Positions 32,065-41,366 of a stretch of 41,727 nucleotides of DNA are shown piece by piece. Origin of the DNA: Proteobacteria bacterium UBA981. GTDB lineage: Bacteria > Pseudomonadota > Gammaproteobacteria > Ga0077536. A program made the position numbers and the translations under genes. Each line of letters starts with the position of its first letter. Positions within the stretch are counted from its first letter, which is position 1. The DNA is taken from the NCBI GenBank assembly GCA_002292285.1, contig DBBP01000001.1, positions 1-41,727 on the forward strand. The letters run 5' to 3'. The notes beneath the pieces are model-generated. The model made no database searches. It was given only the letters and a program-made list of their open reading frames with translations, and was not told the DNA's origin.

Positions 32065-34014
32065 ATGGCGAGCGTAGACGAGACTAAAACCGCGTTTGGC
32101 ATTCCGTTATTAATGGGCGCGATCGTATTCGGGCTCGTTGCGGCGGCACTGTCCTACGTTTACCTGAAAAGCGAAGAAGCGGCACTGATGCAAAAGTACG
32201 CGGGCAAGGAAGGGCGCCCGGTAACCGTATTGGTTGCCGGTAAGGATCTGCGCAAGGGCTCGGTAGTTCGCCAGGACGCGCTATCGCAACGTGAGATTCC
32301 AAGCGATTACGCGCATGGCGACGCGATACGCGCCTCGGAATACGAAAAGTACCTCGGCCGTACGATCGAAGTCGACGTTAAAGCCGGCAAGCCGCTCCTG
32401 AAAAGCTTTCTAGACGACAGCTTTCCGGTCGATTTTTCAGACACGATCGCGGTTGGCCGTCGCGCGCTGACGGTCCAGGTCGATGACATCAATTCCATTG
32501 GGGGCTTCGTTCGTCCGGGTAACAAAATCGATCTTTTCGTCAATATGCCATTAGGTTTCTCCGGCATAAACGCAAGTTTCATCAGTGCCGATTTGATCGA
32601 CTCGATTCCCGCCGACCTGCTTGACTCCATCCCCGAAGCGCTGCTCGAAGTAGCACGCGGCGCGAGTACAGATGATGCCAACATCGAACAACTCGTAGCC
32701 AACGCATTGCCGAAGGATGTCATCTTGCCGGTGTTGCAGAATGTTCGCGTACTGGCGACCGGTCGTGACCCGTATCGCCAACAACTCGACGACTTGCATT
32801 ACCCGCAACCCCGTAGTGAACGCAAATTTACAAACATCACAGTCGACGTCACGCCACACCAGGCAGCGCTGATCACAGCCGCACAGGACAAGGGCGACGT
32901 CCTGATGATTTTGCGTAATCGTGACGACGAAGGTAGCGCCGCTTTCTCGACGGTGTCCGCACAAAACTTATTCACTAACGCTTTTGAGATGGCGCAGGCT
33001 GCTGAGGGCCAGCGCGGCCGGGTGAGCGCTGCTGCCGGAGTCGACGATCGTGGGAATCTGGTCGATGCCGACGGCAAGACCCTCATGAGCGCTGAGCAGC
33101 TTGCCGCGGCTGGCCTGACGGTCAACGCGGACGGGCAATTGGTCGATAAGGACGGCAATGTTGTCGACCCAGCCGATCTCATGGTCACCGCTGACGGACG
33201 CGTGATGAGTAAGAAAGCGCTCGCCGCAGCTGGCATGACAGTCAATGCGAGCGGCCAGATAGTCGATGCCGACGGCAATGTCGTCAGCGCAGCCGACGTT
33301 GTTGTTGGTGCCAATGGCGAGGTGATGACGAAACAACAGCTGGCGGCGTCAGGGCTCAGCGTCAACGCCAATGGCGAAATCGTTGATAGCTCCGGACGCG
33401 TAGTCGATACCTCGACACTGATAAAAACCGCGGATGGCAAGATCCTGACCGCAGAGACGCTCGCTGCCGCCGGACTCAGCATCAATGCGAACGGCGACAT
33501 AGTCGATGCCAACGGCAACGTTGTTGACCCCAATAGCCTGGTGGTGTCCGCCAACGGTGATGTATTGACGACCGAGCAACTCGCGGCCGCCGGATTAAGC
33601 GTCAACGCCAACGGTGACATCGTTGATGCCGATGGCAATGTAGTCGACCCGGGCACGCTCATTACCGATGCCAATGGCAACGTCATCAATCAGGCAGAAC
33701 TCGCCGCAGCCGGGCTGCGTGTGAACGAGAACGGCGAAATAGTCGACAAGGATGGCAATGTGATCGATGCCGATACGCTGGTCATGACGGCAAATGGCTT
33801 ATTGAGCAAAGCGCAGCTCGAAGCGGCCGGCCTGAGCGTCAATGAGAATGGCGAGGTTGTCGATGCCAGCGGCAAGGTGCTCGACGCGGCTGCCGTTGCT
33901 GCGGTCGCAGCTAATACGCCGATTGCGGGAGGGAGCCGTCGAGTCGATATGATCATCGGTGGTGCGAGTACCGACGGCGTAGCGAAATCAACGACTCTAA
34001 AGGCGACGGACTGA
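32065..34014 (+). CDS. cpaB: Flp pilus assembly protein CpaB/RcpC with a large C-terminal repeat domain
   Basis: 649 residues from ATG 32065, set by GGAGGA at 32049-32054; GTG 32047 lacks such a site. One N-terminal membrane helix (about residues 10-32) is followed by an SAF domain (VTVLVAGKDLRKGSVVRQDALSQREIP) and the RcpC/CpaB core (ALTVQVDDINSIGGFVRPGNKIDLFV; NITVDVTPHQAALITAAQDKGDVLMILRN), ending near residue 310. Usual CpaB proteins end there (about 250-350 residues). Here about 300 more residues follow, nearly all a 40-residue repeat (listed separately). CpaB is a periplasmic partner of the secretin. The repeats should stick out into the periplasm or into the channel. A small secreted protein gene starts a few bases later. 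Confidence 0.9.
   Translation: MASVDETKTAFGIPLLMGAIVFGLVAAALSYVYLKSEEAALMQKYAGKEGRPVTVLVAGKDLRKGSVVRQDALSQREIPSDYAHGDAIRASEYEKYLGRTIEVDVKAGKPLLKSFLDDSFPVDFSDTIAVGRRALTVQVDDINSIGGFVRPGNKIDLFVNMPLGFSGINASFISADLIDSIPADLLDSIPEALLEVARGASTDDANIEQLVANALPKDVILPVLQNVRVLATGRDPYRQQLDDLHYPQPRSERKFTNITVDVTPHQAALITAAQDKGDVLMILRNRDDEGSAAFSTVSAQNLFTNAFEMAQAAEGQRGRVSAAAGVDDRGNLVDADGKTLMSAEQLAAAGLTVNADGQLVDKDGNVVDPADLMVTADGRVMSKKALAAAGMTVNASGQIVDADGNVVSAADVVVGANGEVMTKQQLAASGLSVNANGEIVDSSGRVVDTSTLIKTADGKILTAETLAAAGLSINANGDIVDANGNVVDPNSLVVSANGDVLTTEQLAAAGLSVNANGDIVDADGNVVDPGTLITDANGNVINQAELAAAGLRVNENGEIVDKDGNVIDADTLVMTANGLLSKAQLEAAGLSVNENGEVVDASGKVLDAAAVAAVAANTPIAGGSRRVDMIIGGASTDGVAKSTTLKATD
33100..33933 (+). 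repeat. Seven tandem 40-residue (120-base) repeats inside cpaB
   Basis: Copies begin at 33100, 33220, 33340, 33460, 33580, 33700 and 33817 (the sixth is one codon short; the seventh is partial), and a degenerate half copy precedes them. The unit reads LAAAGLSVNANGDIVD, then DGNVVD, an eight-residue variable part, then a second NGD turn and a short helix-like stretch. Two Asp/Asn-Gly turns per unit suggest repeated beta hairpins. Confidence 0.85.
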
Positions 34015-34018
34015 TTAG

Positions 34019-34318
34019 ATGCCCGTCACAAGTCGCTGCCTTCGATATTTTGCCGGCACGATCCTGGTGCTGGTGACCTTGACGACCACTGCTCAGGATG
34101 GCGCGTCCAAAGCCGGCGTTTATTCCGTTACTCCGCGGACACCGGAGAATGCCGGGACCAGCGAGGCGCTCACGCCCGCACCGACATTGCCCGGCGGTTC
34201 GACTGCTACGGTATCGAATCCTCAGGCAGTGGGTGGCGGTGCCGGTGTGCAACTCATTACTGGCGGCAACAGTGTTGACGGCGCTGCGCGCGTTAGCCGC
34301 ATGCCAATACTCGATTAA
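34019..34318 (+). CDS. Small secreted protein of the Tad locus
   Basis: 99 residues, ATG four bases after the cpaB stop. The N-terminal hydrophobic stretch (CLRYFAGTILVLVTLTTTAQ) looks like a signal peptide or membrane anchor. The rest is low-complexity, rich in Pro, Thr, Gly and Ala. No family recognised. Its place between cpaB and the secretin suggests a small accessory protein of the outer-membrane complex, comparable in position to RcpB-type genes, but sequence similarity to RcpB is not seen. Confidence 0.6.
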   Translation: MPVTSRCLRYFAGTILVLVTLTTTAQDGASKAGVYSVTPRTPENAGTSEALTPAPTLPGGSTATVSNPQAVGGGAGVQLITGGNSVDGAARVSRMPILD

Positions 34319-34353
34319 AGCGAAAGTCTAAACAGATGACAGAGGACGCACAC

Positions 34354-35889
34354 ATGATGCCGATTTTGAGGCCATCAATCTGGGCCAATAGCCAGCGCAT
34401 GGGCCTGCAGCTATTGCTCTTTGTGGTGCTCGCTGCCGGGCTCGTCGGTGCCGTCAGCGCAATCAATCTTAAGGTTGGTGAGATGCGCATCCTGCGGCCT
34501 GGAGATATCGACCGCGTTGCAGTCGGGCAAACGGCCATCATCTCGTCCTCATTGCTGAAGAACGGTCAGTTGCTGGTTTTTGGTGAAGCGCCGGGCGTTA
34601 CGACCATGCATTTATGGTTACGCAACGGCCAGGAAAGCAACATCGAGTTTACCGTCGAAGCGGCTGATTACGCGATGGCCGTGAACAGTGCAGTGCTGCG
34701 TCAGAAGCAAGGGCATGTGGACGAGTTGCTCGCGCACGTAGCTGGCGTCGAAACAACGGTTATCGGCGACAAAATTGTTCTCTCAGGACAGTATGACAGT
34801 GCGTATTCCACGCTCGTAACTGCCGTCAAGACGGCCTACCCGGAAATTTTCGACCTGACTGAGTCCAGTCGGTTTGCCGAAGTGAATGAAATGCTCGGGC
34901 ATATCCCGGATATCAATATTCGTATGGTAGGCAATCATTTCGTACTGACCGGCACCATCGACAACGGATACGCGGAGATTGTCACGACCGTCCAGGGCCA
35001 GTACAGCGAGATTATGGATCTCACCCGCAAGGAAGAAACCGAGCTGCCCGACGACAAGATGGTCCTGATGCATATCAAGATTACCGAATTCAATAAAAGC
35101 GCAGCAGACAATCTCGGCATCAACTGGAGCTCGAATTTCGCCGGCCCTTCAGCCGCGTTTGCCGGAGGCGAAGAATTTGGCGCATCGCGAATCGCCGGCA
35201 ACGGCATTTTGCTCTCCCCGAATTCGCCCTCTCAACTCGCCGGGGTCGCCCCGGGGACGGCGGATTCGTCGTTCGGTTACTTCGGTATTGCGACCGAGAT
35301 CACCTCGAGGATCAATTTGGCAGTGAGTTCAGGCGAGGCTTTGATTCTCGCTGAACCGCGCCTGGTCGCGCGTAGTGGTGGCGAGGCAAGTTTTCTCGCT
35401 GGCGGAGAAGTGCCGATTGAAATCGTGACACCAACCAGCGCTGCAATAGAATTTAAGCAGTTCGGTATCTTGCTCAATATCAAACCCGAAGTTGACCGCC
35501 ACAATAATATTCGCGCGAGCGTCGAGACTGAGATCAGCGCCGTTGACCAGTCCGTTTCGGTGGGCAACACGCCCGGCTTTTTGACGCGCAGAACGACCGC
35601 AGATATCTTGATTGAATCTGGTGAAACGCTAGTAATGTCAGGGTTGGTCGACCGAGAGCTTGGCCGTGATACCACTGCCCTCAAAGGGCTGGGAGCCATC
35701 CCGGTCCTGGGTGCGCTGTTTCGCTCACGCGCATATCGGGACTCGAAGACCGACTTGGTCATTTTCGTGACACCGGTGGTATATGACGCCGGGCATCAAC
35801 AAAACCTTGATGCCGTAGCCGGGGCAGAGAAGCGCACCAGCGATTTCGTGGAATCGATGCGTAATTCGACCTTTAAATTGATCGACTAA
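34354..35889 (+). CDS. cpaC: Tad secretin CpaC/RcpA
   Basis: 511 residues from ATG 34354, chosen because AGAGGA (34341-34346) lies seven bases ahead; ATG 34336 would add six residues. A signal/anchor region (LLLFVVLAAGLVGAVSA) is followed by the pilus-secretin N domain (LKVGEMRILRPGDIDRVAVG), two similar BON-like units (DELLAHVAGVETTVIGDKIVLSGQ and EMLGHIPDINIRMVGNHFVLTGT), and the secretin beta-domain with the LAEPRLVARSGGEASFLAGGEVPI motif and a VPVLGALFRSR-like GAIPVLGALFRSRAYRDSKTDLVIFVTP end. It forms the outer-membrane pore for Flp pilus exit. Confidence 0.93.
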   Translation: MMPILRPSIWANSQRMGLQLLLFVVLAAGLVGAVSAINLKVGEMRILRPGDIDRVAVGQTAIISSSLLKNGQLLVFGEAPGVTTMHLWLRNGQESNIEFTVEAADYAMAVNSAVLRQKQGHVDELLAHVAGVETTVIGDKIVLSGQYDSAYSTLVTAVKTAYPEIFDLTESSRFAEVNEMLGHIPDINIRMVGNHFVLTGTIDNGYAEIVTTVQGQYSEIMDLTRKEETELPDDKMVLMHIKITEFNKSAADNLGINWSSNFAGPSAAFAGGEEFGASRIAGNGILLSPNSPSQLAGVAPGTADSSFGYFGIATEITSRINLAVSSGEALILAEPRLVARSGGEASFLAGGEVPIEIVTPTSAAIEFKQFGILLNIKPEVDRHNNIRASVETEISAVDQSVSVGNTPGFLTRRTTADILIESGETLVMSGLVDRELGRDTTALKGLGAIPVLGALFRSRAYRDSKTDLVIFVTPVVYDAGHQQNLDAVAGAEKRTSDFVESMRNSTFKLID

Positions 35890-35967
35890 TTGCCATGAGC
35901 GATGGCAATCACGCTGTGATTTGCCGATGTAGTTATTGCGGAACCGAAGTCAGGTAGTGCAAACAAG

Positions 35968-37674
35968 ATGTTTAGCGTAATCGTCAAGAACAGTAAAGGT
36001 GACACCCTTACGACTGTTGAATGTCCGGTCGACACCTGCAGTATCGGGAAGTCCCGCAGTAATCTGATCCAGCTGCGTGGCTGGAAAATTGCGCCGCAGC
36101 ACGCGGAAATTATACGCACTTCGGAAGGCCTGTTTGTTGAACGTACAGGTCAAAAAGCAGTCGTCGAAGTGAACGGCGAAGCCGTCACCCATCACGGGCC
36201 ACTGCACACCGCAGACAAGATTCATATCGCCGGCTACTACCTGCAGGTCGGTGAAATGAAGAAACGTGAGAGTGATCCAGCCACTGTGCGGCCTGGCGCG
36301 GCGGATGACGACGATGAAGAAGATATGCGCACCGTTATTGGCGTGCCCCGGCATGCCGCTATCGAGGATTCCGACGAGCTGTCGAAAACTCTGATCGATT
36401 TGCGCCACAAAGATAAGTTCAAGTGGCGCAATCGGGTACACGAAGATTTGTTGGCCGCAATGGACTTGCGACGAACCGACATCAGTTCCATGACCGAAGA
36501 TTTGCTGCGCAAGCACGTGCAGGGATTGATCGAGGAAATTATCACCGAACTGGGTGTGAAAATTCCTCAAGACGTTGACCGTGTGAAATTGGCTAAACAA
36601 GTTCTCGACGAGGCCGTTGGTCTCGGTCCGCTTGAAGAGCTACTCGAGGATGAAAGCGTCAGTGAGATCATGGTGAACAAGTTCGACGACATCTACGTGG
36701 AGCGTGATGGACGTTTGACTCAATCCGACGTGACGTTTTCGAGCGACGACGCGGTGATGTCCGCAATCGAGCGCATCGTGTCTCCGCTGGGTCGGCGAAT
36801 CGACGAAAGTTCCCCCATGGTTGATGCGCGTCTGAAGGATGGTTCGCGGGTAAACGCAATTATTCCGCCGCTCGCATTGCGAGGTCCGTGCGTCACAATC
36901 AGAAAGTTCGCCAAGAACAAATTGACTGACCGGGATTTGGTCGGTTTTGGCGCGATCGATGAGCCGATGGTGGCATTCCTAAAAGTCGCTGTAGAGCAGC
37001 GCCGTAATATCGTTATTTCAGGGGGCACCGGCTCCGGTAAAACCACCTTGCTGAACGTGCTGTCGAACTTCATTCCCCCGGACGAGCGCATCGTCACCGT
37101 TGAGGATGCTGCTGAGCTCAAGCTGGCGCAACCGCATTTAGTGAGCCTCGAGGCGCGCCCGCCGAATCTCGAGGGTAAGGGCCAGGTGACGATTCGGGAT
37201 CTGGTAAAAAACTGTTTACGTATGCGTCCGGACAGAATCGTGGTCGGCGAGTGCCGTGGTGGTGAAGCGTTGGATATGCTCCAGGCCATGAATACAGGCC
37301 ATGACGGGTCGCTCACGACAGCCCATGCCAATACGCCCCGGGATTTGATTTCGCGATTGGAAGTGATGGTCATGATGTCGGGAATGGATTTGCCGGTACA
37401 GGCTATCCGGGAGCAGGTTGCTTCAGCGGTCGATATGGTCGTTCAGCAAACTCGTTTCTCCGATGGTTCACGGCGCGTCATTAATATTACTGAAATTACC
37501 GGTGTGGAAGGCGGCACCATCCAGATGCAGGATATTTTCGTATACAACCAGACGGGCTTTAACGACAAAGGTCGTGTGGTTGGCGAATTCAAGGCAACGG
37601 GTCGTGTGCCTGAATTCTACGAGGATTTGCGCCAGCGCGGACTGCAGGTTGATATGAGCATTTTTGGACGCTGA
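35968..37674 (+). CDS. cpaF: FHA-domain CpaF/TadA secretion ATPase
   Basis: 568 residues. Residues 1-95 form an FHA domain (CSIGKSRSNLIQLRGWKIAPQHAEI, then FVERTG and the DKIHIAGYYLQVGE end); residues of about 95-150 are an acidic linker. The CpaF ATPase follows: helical N-domain, Walker A GGTGSGKTT (K358), VTVEDAAEL (Asp box), RMRPDRIVVGECRGGEALDML (Walker B) and LTTAHANTP (His box). Hexameric ATPase powering Flp pilus assembly. The phosphopeptide-binding FHA fusion suggests control by Ser/Thr phosphorylation, but the kinase is not in the window. The stop overlaps tadB (TGATG). Confidence 0.95.
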   Translation: MFSVIVKNSKGDTLTTVECPVDTCSIGKSRSNLIQLRGWKIAPQHAEIIRTSEGLFVERTGQKAVVEVNGEAVTHHGPLHTADKIHIAGYYLQVGEMKKRESDPATVRPGAADDDDEEDMRTVIGVPRHAAIEDSDELSKTLIDLRHKDKFKWRNRVHEDLLAAMDLRRTDISSMTEDLLRKHVQGLIEEIITELGVKIPQDVDRVKLAKQVLDEAVGLGPLEELLEDESVSEIMVNKFDDIYVERDGRLTQSDVTFSSDDAVMSAIERIVSPLGRRIDESSPMVDARLKDGSRVNAIIPPLALRGPCVTIRKFAKNKLTDRDLVGFGAIDEPMVAFLKVAVEQRRNIVISGGTGSGKTTLLNVLSNFIPPDERIVTVEDAAELKLAQPHLVSLEARPPNLEGKGQVTIRDLVKNCLRMRPDRIVVGECRGGEALDMLQAMNTGHDGSLTTAHANTPRDLISRLEVMVMMSGMDLPVQAIREQVASAVDMVVQQTRFSDGSRRVINITEITGVEGGTIQMQDIFVYNQTGFNDKGRVVGEFKATGRVPEFYEDLRQRGLQVDMSIFGR

Positions 37675-38555
37675 TGCTAGGTACCTTCTACGCCATTGTT
37701 GCGACGTTTGCGCTGCCTGCGGCGCTGCTGGCGATTTTCGTCGCGGCGACATTCGCGTGGGTAATCATATCCGTCAAAGCGCAAAGCAAGCTCTCTGCCT
37801 ACCGGGCAGATTTTACGTCTTCAGCGTCTTCGAACATGGCCGATATGTTCATGTTCGTCGATCCCAACCAGCTATTCCGTATCAATTTAATTGCCCTTGG
37901 CGTGATTCCGTTGCTGGTGTGGATTTTGGTGCGAGATTGGATCGCAACCATCGGCGTTTTCATTCTGTTGTTGGTGCTACCGGCAATTTTTTATCGACGC
38001 ATGCGCGCGAAACGTCTGGCGCGCATTGAAGAGCAACTACCGGACGCGTTATTGATGGTAAGTGGCTCATTGCAGGCTGGTGCAAGCCTTAACATCGCAC
38101 TCGACAATCTGGTGAACGAGCAACCACCTCCTATTAGCCAGGAGTTCGAGATCCTGACCCAGGAGCAGCGCCTCGGTGTGGACTTTGAAGTTTCCCTCGA
38201 GAACATGGAGAAGCGCATCCCCATGCAAGATTTCATGATGTTGACCACGGCGCTGAAAATCAATCGTGAAGTCGGCGGAAATCTTGCGGAAACGGTGGAG
38301 TCACTAGCCGACACGCTGCGCCGAAAAGCCGGCATGGAGGGCAAGATTGAAAGCCTCACCGCGCAAGGGCGACTGCAGGGTATTGTCATGACCGGGCTAC
38401 CCGTATTGCTTGGCGTGCTGTTGAATTTTCTTGAGCCAGAAGCGATGAGCAAGTTGTGGACGACGCCAATGGGTTACCTGGTGCTTACGGCCATCATCGT
38501 CATGGAGTTTCTCGGCTACATCATGATTCGTAAAATCACATCCATCGACGTGTGA
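37674..38555 (+). CDS. tadB: Tad inner-membrane platform protein TadB
   Basis: 293 residues, start overlapping the cpaF stop by one base. Two N-terminal membrane helices, then the type II secretion F domain (IEEQLPDALLMVSGSLQAGASLNIALDNLV, then LMMLTTALKINREVGGNLAETVESLADTLRRK) and two C-terminal helices. With TadC it forms the platform in the inner membrane on which the ATPase acts. Confidence 0.92.
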   Translation: MLGTFYAIVATFALPAALLAIFVAATFAWVIISVKAQSKLSAYRADFTSSASSNMADMFMFVDPNQLFRINLIALGVIPLLVWILVRDWIATIGVFILLLVLPAIFYRRMRAKRLARIEEQLPDALLMVSGSLQAGASLNIALDNLVNEQPPPISQEFEILTQEQRLGVDFEVSLENMEKRIPMQDFMMLTTALKINREVGGNLAETVESLADTLRRKAGMEGKIESLTAQGRLQGIVMTGLPVLLGVLLNFLEPEAMSKLWTTPMGYLVLTAIIVMEFLGYIMIRKITSIDV

Positions 38556-38574
38556 CGAGCATCAGGAGCTGCCG

Positions 38575-39468
38575 ATGAACGTAACACTGAATGGACCGCT
38601 GCCCTGGCTAATCATGGCGTTGTGGGGCCTGAGCGGGGCGTCATTTTTGCTCCTGGTGTTTTGGCTGAACACGCTAATCGAAGAAGACGATCGGTCCTAT
38701 ATGGATCCGTTACCGCCGTTGCTCAAGTTGGTCTGGCCATTTGTCCAGATCATCGCTAACTACGGCTGCGCGTTCCTGCCCTACGATTTCATGGAGCAAA
38801 CCGAACGCCGCTTGCAGCGCACGGGGGTGAGTTATCTGCTGACCGCAGAGCAGTTCGTCGCGCTCCAGATATTTGTCGCAATTCTGCTGCCGTTAATTGT
38901 CTGGTTTTGCCTTCTGTCGCTCGGCCAATCGTTTCCACTGGCTATTATCGTCGCGCCCTTGCTGGGTTTTATGTTCCCGAACGTGTGGCTCTCAGACACA
39001 CGTAAGCGGCGCACAATCGCGGTTGTGCGCAGCATGCCGATATATCTGGACTTCATCACCATGTGTGTGGAGGCAGGTCTCAATCTGTCTGGCGCGCTTG
39101 GACAAGCGATGGAGAAGGCCCCTCCGGGGCCACTACGTAACGAGTTCGCCATCGTTTTGCGCGACTTGCGCGCTGGCTTGACGCGCGCTGATGCACTGCG
39201 TCGCATGTCCGACCGTCTGGACGTCACGGAAGTAACCAGTTTTGTCGGCGCTGTTGTGCAGGCCGAACGCATGGGGGCGAGTCTTGCCATGGTCCTTCGT
39301 GTACAGGCCGATCAGCGTCGCAACGAGCGTTTTCAGCGCGCTGAGAAGCTCGCCATGGAGGCACCGATCAAATTGGTCGGCCCCTTGATTTTGTTCATAT
39401 TCCCGGTCACGTTTATCGTTCTCGCGTTTCCGATTGTGATGAAGTTCATGGCCGAGGGCACGATGTGA
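38575..39468 (+). CDS. tadC: Tad inner-membrane platform protein TadC
   Basis: 297 residues, AGGAG ribosome site six bases ahead of the ATG. N-terminal helix, a second pair near residues 100-140, then the T2SS F domain (YLDFITMCVEAGLNLSGALGQAMEKAPPGPLRNEF; LDVTEVTSFVGAVVQAERMGASLAMVLRVQADQRRNERFQRAEKLAMEAPIKLVGPLILFIFPVTFIVL) and a C-terminal helix. Pairs with TadB as the assembly platform. Confidence 0.92.
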   Translation: MNVTLNGPLPWLIMALWGLSGASFLLLVFWLNTLIEEDDRSYMDPLPPLLKLVWPFVQIIANYGCAFLPYDFMEQTERRLQRTGVSYLLTAEQFVALQIFVAILLPLIVWFCLLSLGQSFPLAIIVAPLLGFMFPNVWLSDTRKRRTIAVVRSMPIYLDFITMCVEAGLNLSGALGQAMEKAPPGPLRNEFAIVLRDLRAGLTRADALRRMSDRLDVTEVTSFVGAVVQAERMGASLAMVLRVQADQRRNERFQRAEKLAMEAPIKLVGPLILFIFPVTFIVLAFPIVMKFMAEGTM

Positions 39469-39715
39469 TCGCCTCGCGCTGGAAGGGCAAGTCGCGCTGC
39501 CTGAAATCGATCGGTATGGCTTGGCCGATCATCCTCTAAAGCTGGTGGAGTCGTTAAGCGTGTGCCGTGGCTGTACCGGAACACCGGATGATTTCGGTGC
39601 GTGGCCAACGATGGTAGTGACGGGCATCAAGCCGGCTGAATCGTCACCGGCCGAAGATTGGCGCATCGAGAATACCTCTGTCGGCGTCGGCTCACTTGAT
39701 CGTGTGGGCCGTGCT

Positions 39716-40579
39716 GTGGGCACGGGGCGACAGCGCCAGGGCGCTTTCTTGTTGCTGGCATGTCTTCTGCTTGGTGCCTGCAGCTCGTCGTCAACGAAGC
39801 CGGATAAACCCGACCAAAAAGTAAACCTCAGTGTCGCGTCGGAAGCGGGTCGGGAGGCCTACGCTTCGGGTGAGTGGCGGGCCGCAGAACCTCATTACCT
39901 GGCACTGGTGCGGGGGATCCCGCAGGACGCCGCGAATTGGTTTCGACTTGGCAACATCTATGCTCGCACCGCCCGCCCCGACCCTGCAGTCGCCGCGTAC
40001 CGGGAAGCCGCAATCCGTGATCCATCCAATGCCAAGGTTTGGTTCAACATGGGCCTTGTGCAGCTCCGCCAGGCCGCGAACAGCTTCATCAACATGAATC
40101 TGAACGTCGATGAGAATCACCCAATGGCGATTCAGGGTGAGCAGGCCTACGCACAAATCATGGCAATCATCGGTAGCGATGCAACCTCTGCGCAAACGAG
40201 CGTAGACGCAACCTCAGTACCGCCGCAAACAGCAAGCAAGTTCGCATCTGGGCCGGAGCCCAATGCGCAAGAACAAATCAGTAATGTTGATAACACCGAC
40301 AATCGCCGGCCGGAAGCAGAACCGCCATCACTACCGGACACGGTCGTCGAGACGGCCTTGGAATCAGACCCTGCGAACGGCAAGCAACACGACGAAGCCG
40401 CAAACCAGTCTCCATCGCCCGCCAACTTGATGGCTGATGACGGCGATACGGCGTCAAGCGCGGAATCCGACGGCCAGACAACGCCCCAGATAAATGCTGT
40501 GCATGATCCCGGTTCAGACCATGCCTCGGCGCCTGCCCCATACGTCGATCCAGTCGTTGCTCCAGCGCATGAGCATTAA
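39716..40579 (+). CDS. TadD-like TPR lipoprotein
   Basis: 287 residues from GTG 39716, chosen because it gives a regular lipoprotein signal with a perfect lipobox (LGAC; Cys codon 39779-39781). GTG 39704, ATG 39611 and TTG 39521 are in-frame alternatives with longer leaders and no better ribosome site. After the Cys come Ser-rich residues, then two to three TPR units (REAYASGEWRAAEPHYLALVRGIP; ANWFRLGNIYARTARPDPAVAAYREAAIRDPSNAKVWFNMGLVQL). The last ~120 residues are a low-complexity acidic, Ser/Pro-rich tail. TadD lipoproteins assist secretin assembly in Flp systems. The stop overlaps the second tadE by 11 bases. Confidence 0.85.
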   Translation: MGTGRQRQGAFLLLACLLLGACSSSSTKPDKPDQKVNLSVASEAGREAYASGEWRAAEPHYLALVRGIPQDAANWFRLGNIYARTARPDPAVAAYREAAIRDPSNAKVWFNMGLVQLRQAANSFINMNLNVDENHPMAIQGEQAYAQIMAIIGSDATSAQTSVDATSVPPQTASKFASGPEPNAQEQISNVDNTDNRRPEAEPPSLPDTVVETALESDPANGKQHDEAANQSPSPANLMADDGDTASSAESDGQTTPQINAVHDPGSDHASAPAPYVDPVVAPAHEH

Positions 40580-41366
40580 GCGTTCACGCGGCCAGGCGAT
40601 GACCGAGTTCACGATTGTGGCTATGGTGCTGATGCTGTTGATCCTCGGCACGCTGCAGTTTGCGCTTATTTATCACGCCAAGATCACACTCAACTACGCC
40701 GCTTTCGAGACTGCGCGTAGTGGATCGATTAACAACGCTCGCATGTGGGCTATGGAATTGGGCTTTGCGCGCGCGATGGCCGCACTTTATACCTCACCCT
40801 ATGTCATCGATACCGGCGGCGTCTGTTCGGCCACGTTTACCTTTGACCCGGGTCGGTCAGTCGCTGATCTTGCGGACGACCGCGCGACAGACAAACCATT
40901 TAATCTCGACCAGGTTCGCTGCGCGCGCCAGCGCGTTCGGGACATGATCACCGATGGCCTGGTGCGCATCACGCTGGTAAACCCGAGCGCGGATTCCTTC
41001 GCAGACCACGGCCCTGACGGGACTATCCCTAACGATAATCTGATGTACCGCAGTGCTGAAGTGAAAGGCACGTCCGAACAATCTATCCACGATGCCAATT
41101 TGATTAAGGTCAATATTGGTTTTTGTTATGAATTGATCGTGCCATTAGTAGATCGTTTGATTTCGCGGATGATCAGTTTCGCGCCAACGGCCCTGGAACC
41201 GGAAAATTTCGGCCCACAAGCTGCCGGTAGCTTCGGCAATGCGTGCGTCACGGCGCTGGAAAGCGACGGCGACGTCCGCTATGGCATCCCGTTATTTTCC
41301 GAAGGCATCATGCGCATGCAATCGGATGCCATCGAAGACTCATTTTGTGCCGGTCAGTGCACGTAG
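40569..41366 (+). CDS. Second TadE-family pseudopilin
   Basis: 265 residues from ATG 40569, overlapping the TPR lipoprotein gene by 11 bases; earlier in-frame starts would precede the prepilin leader. RSRGQAMTEFTIVAMVLMLLILGTLQFALIYHAKITLNYAAFETARSGSINNA is a classical TadE signature: prepilin cleavage G-QAMTEF with Glu5, hydrophobic helix, then the AAxxxAR stretch. The rest is an extracytoplasmic domain. A shorter paralogue of the TadE at 29567. It is the last gene of the Tad run; no terminator was recognised. Confidence 0.88.
   Translation: MSIKRSRGQAMTEFTIVAMVLMLLILGTLQFALIYHAKITLNYAAFETARSGSINNARMWAMELGFARAMAALYTSPYVIDTGGVCSATFTFDPGRSVADLADDRATDKPFNLDQVRCARQRVRDMITDGLVRITLVNPSADSFADHGPDGTIPNDNLMYRSAEVKGTSEQSIHDANLIKVNIGFCYELIVPLVDRLISRMISFAPTALEPENFGPQAAGSFGNACVTALESDGDVRYGIPLFSEGIMRMQSDAIEDSFCAGQCT

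Noticed and set aside
32307..33689. Minus-strand frames of up to 296 residues antisense to cpaB
   Set aside because: They are repeats of Ser/Leu/Thr-rich sequence caused by the cpaB repeat array on the other strand.
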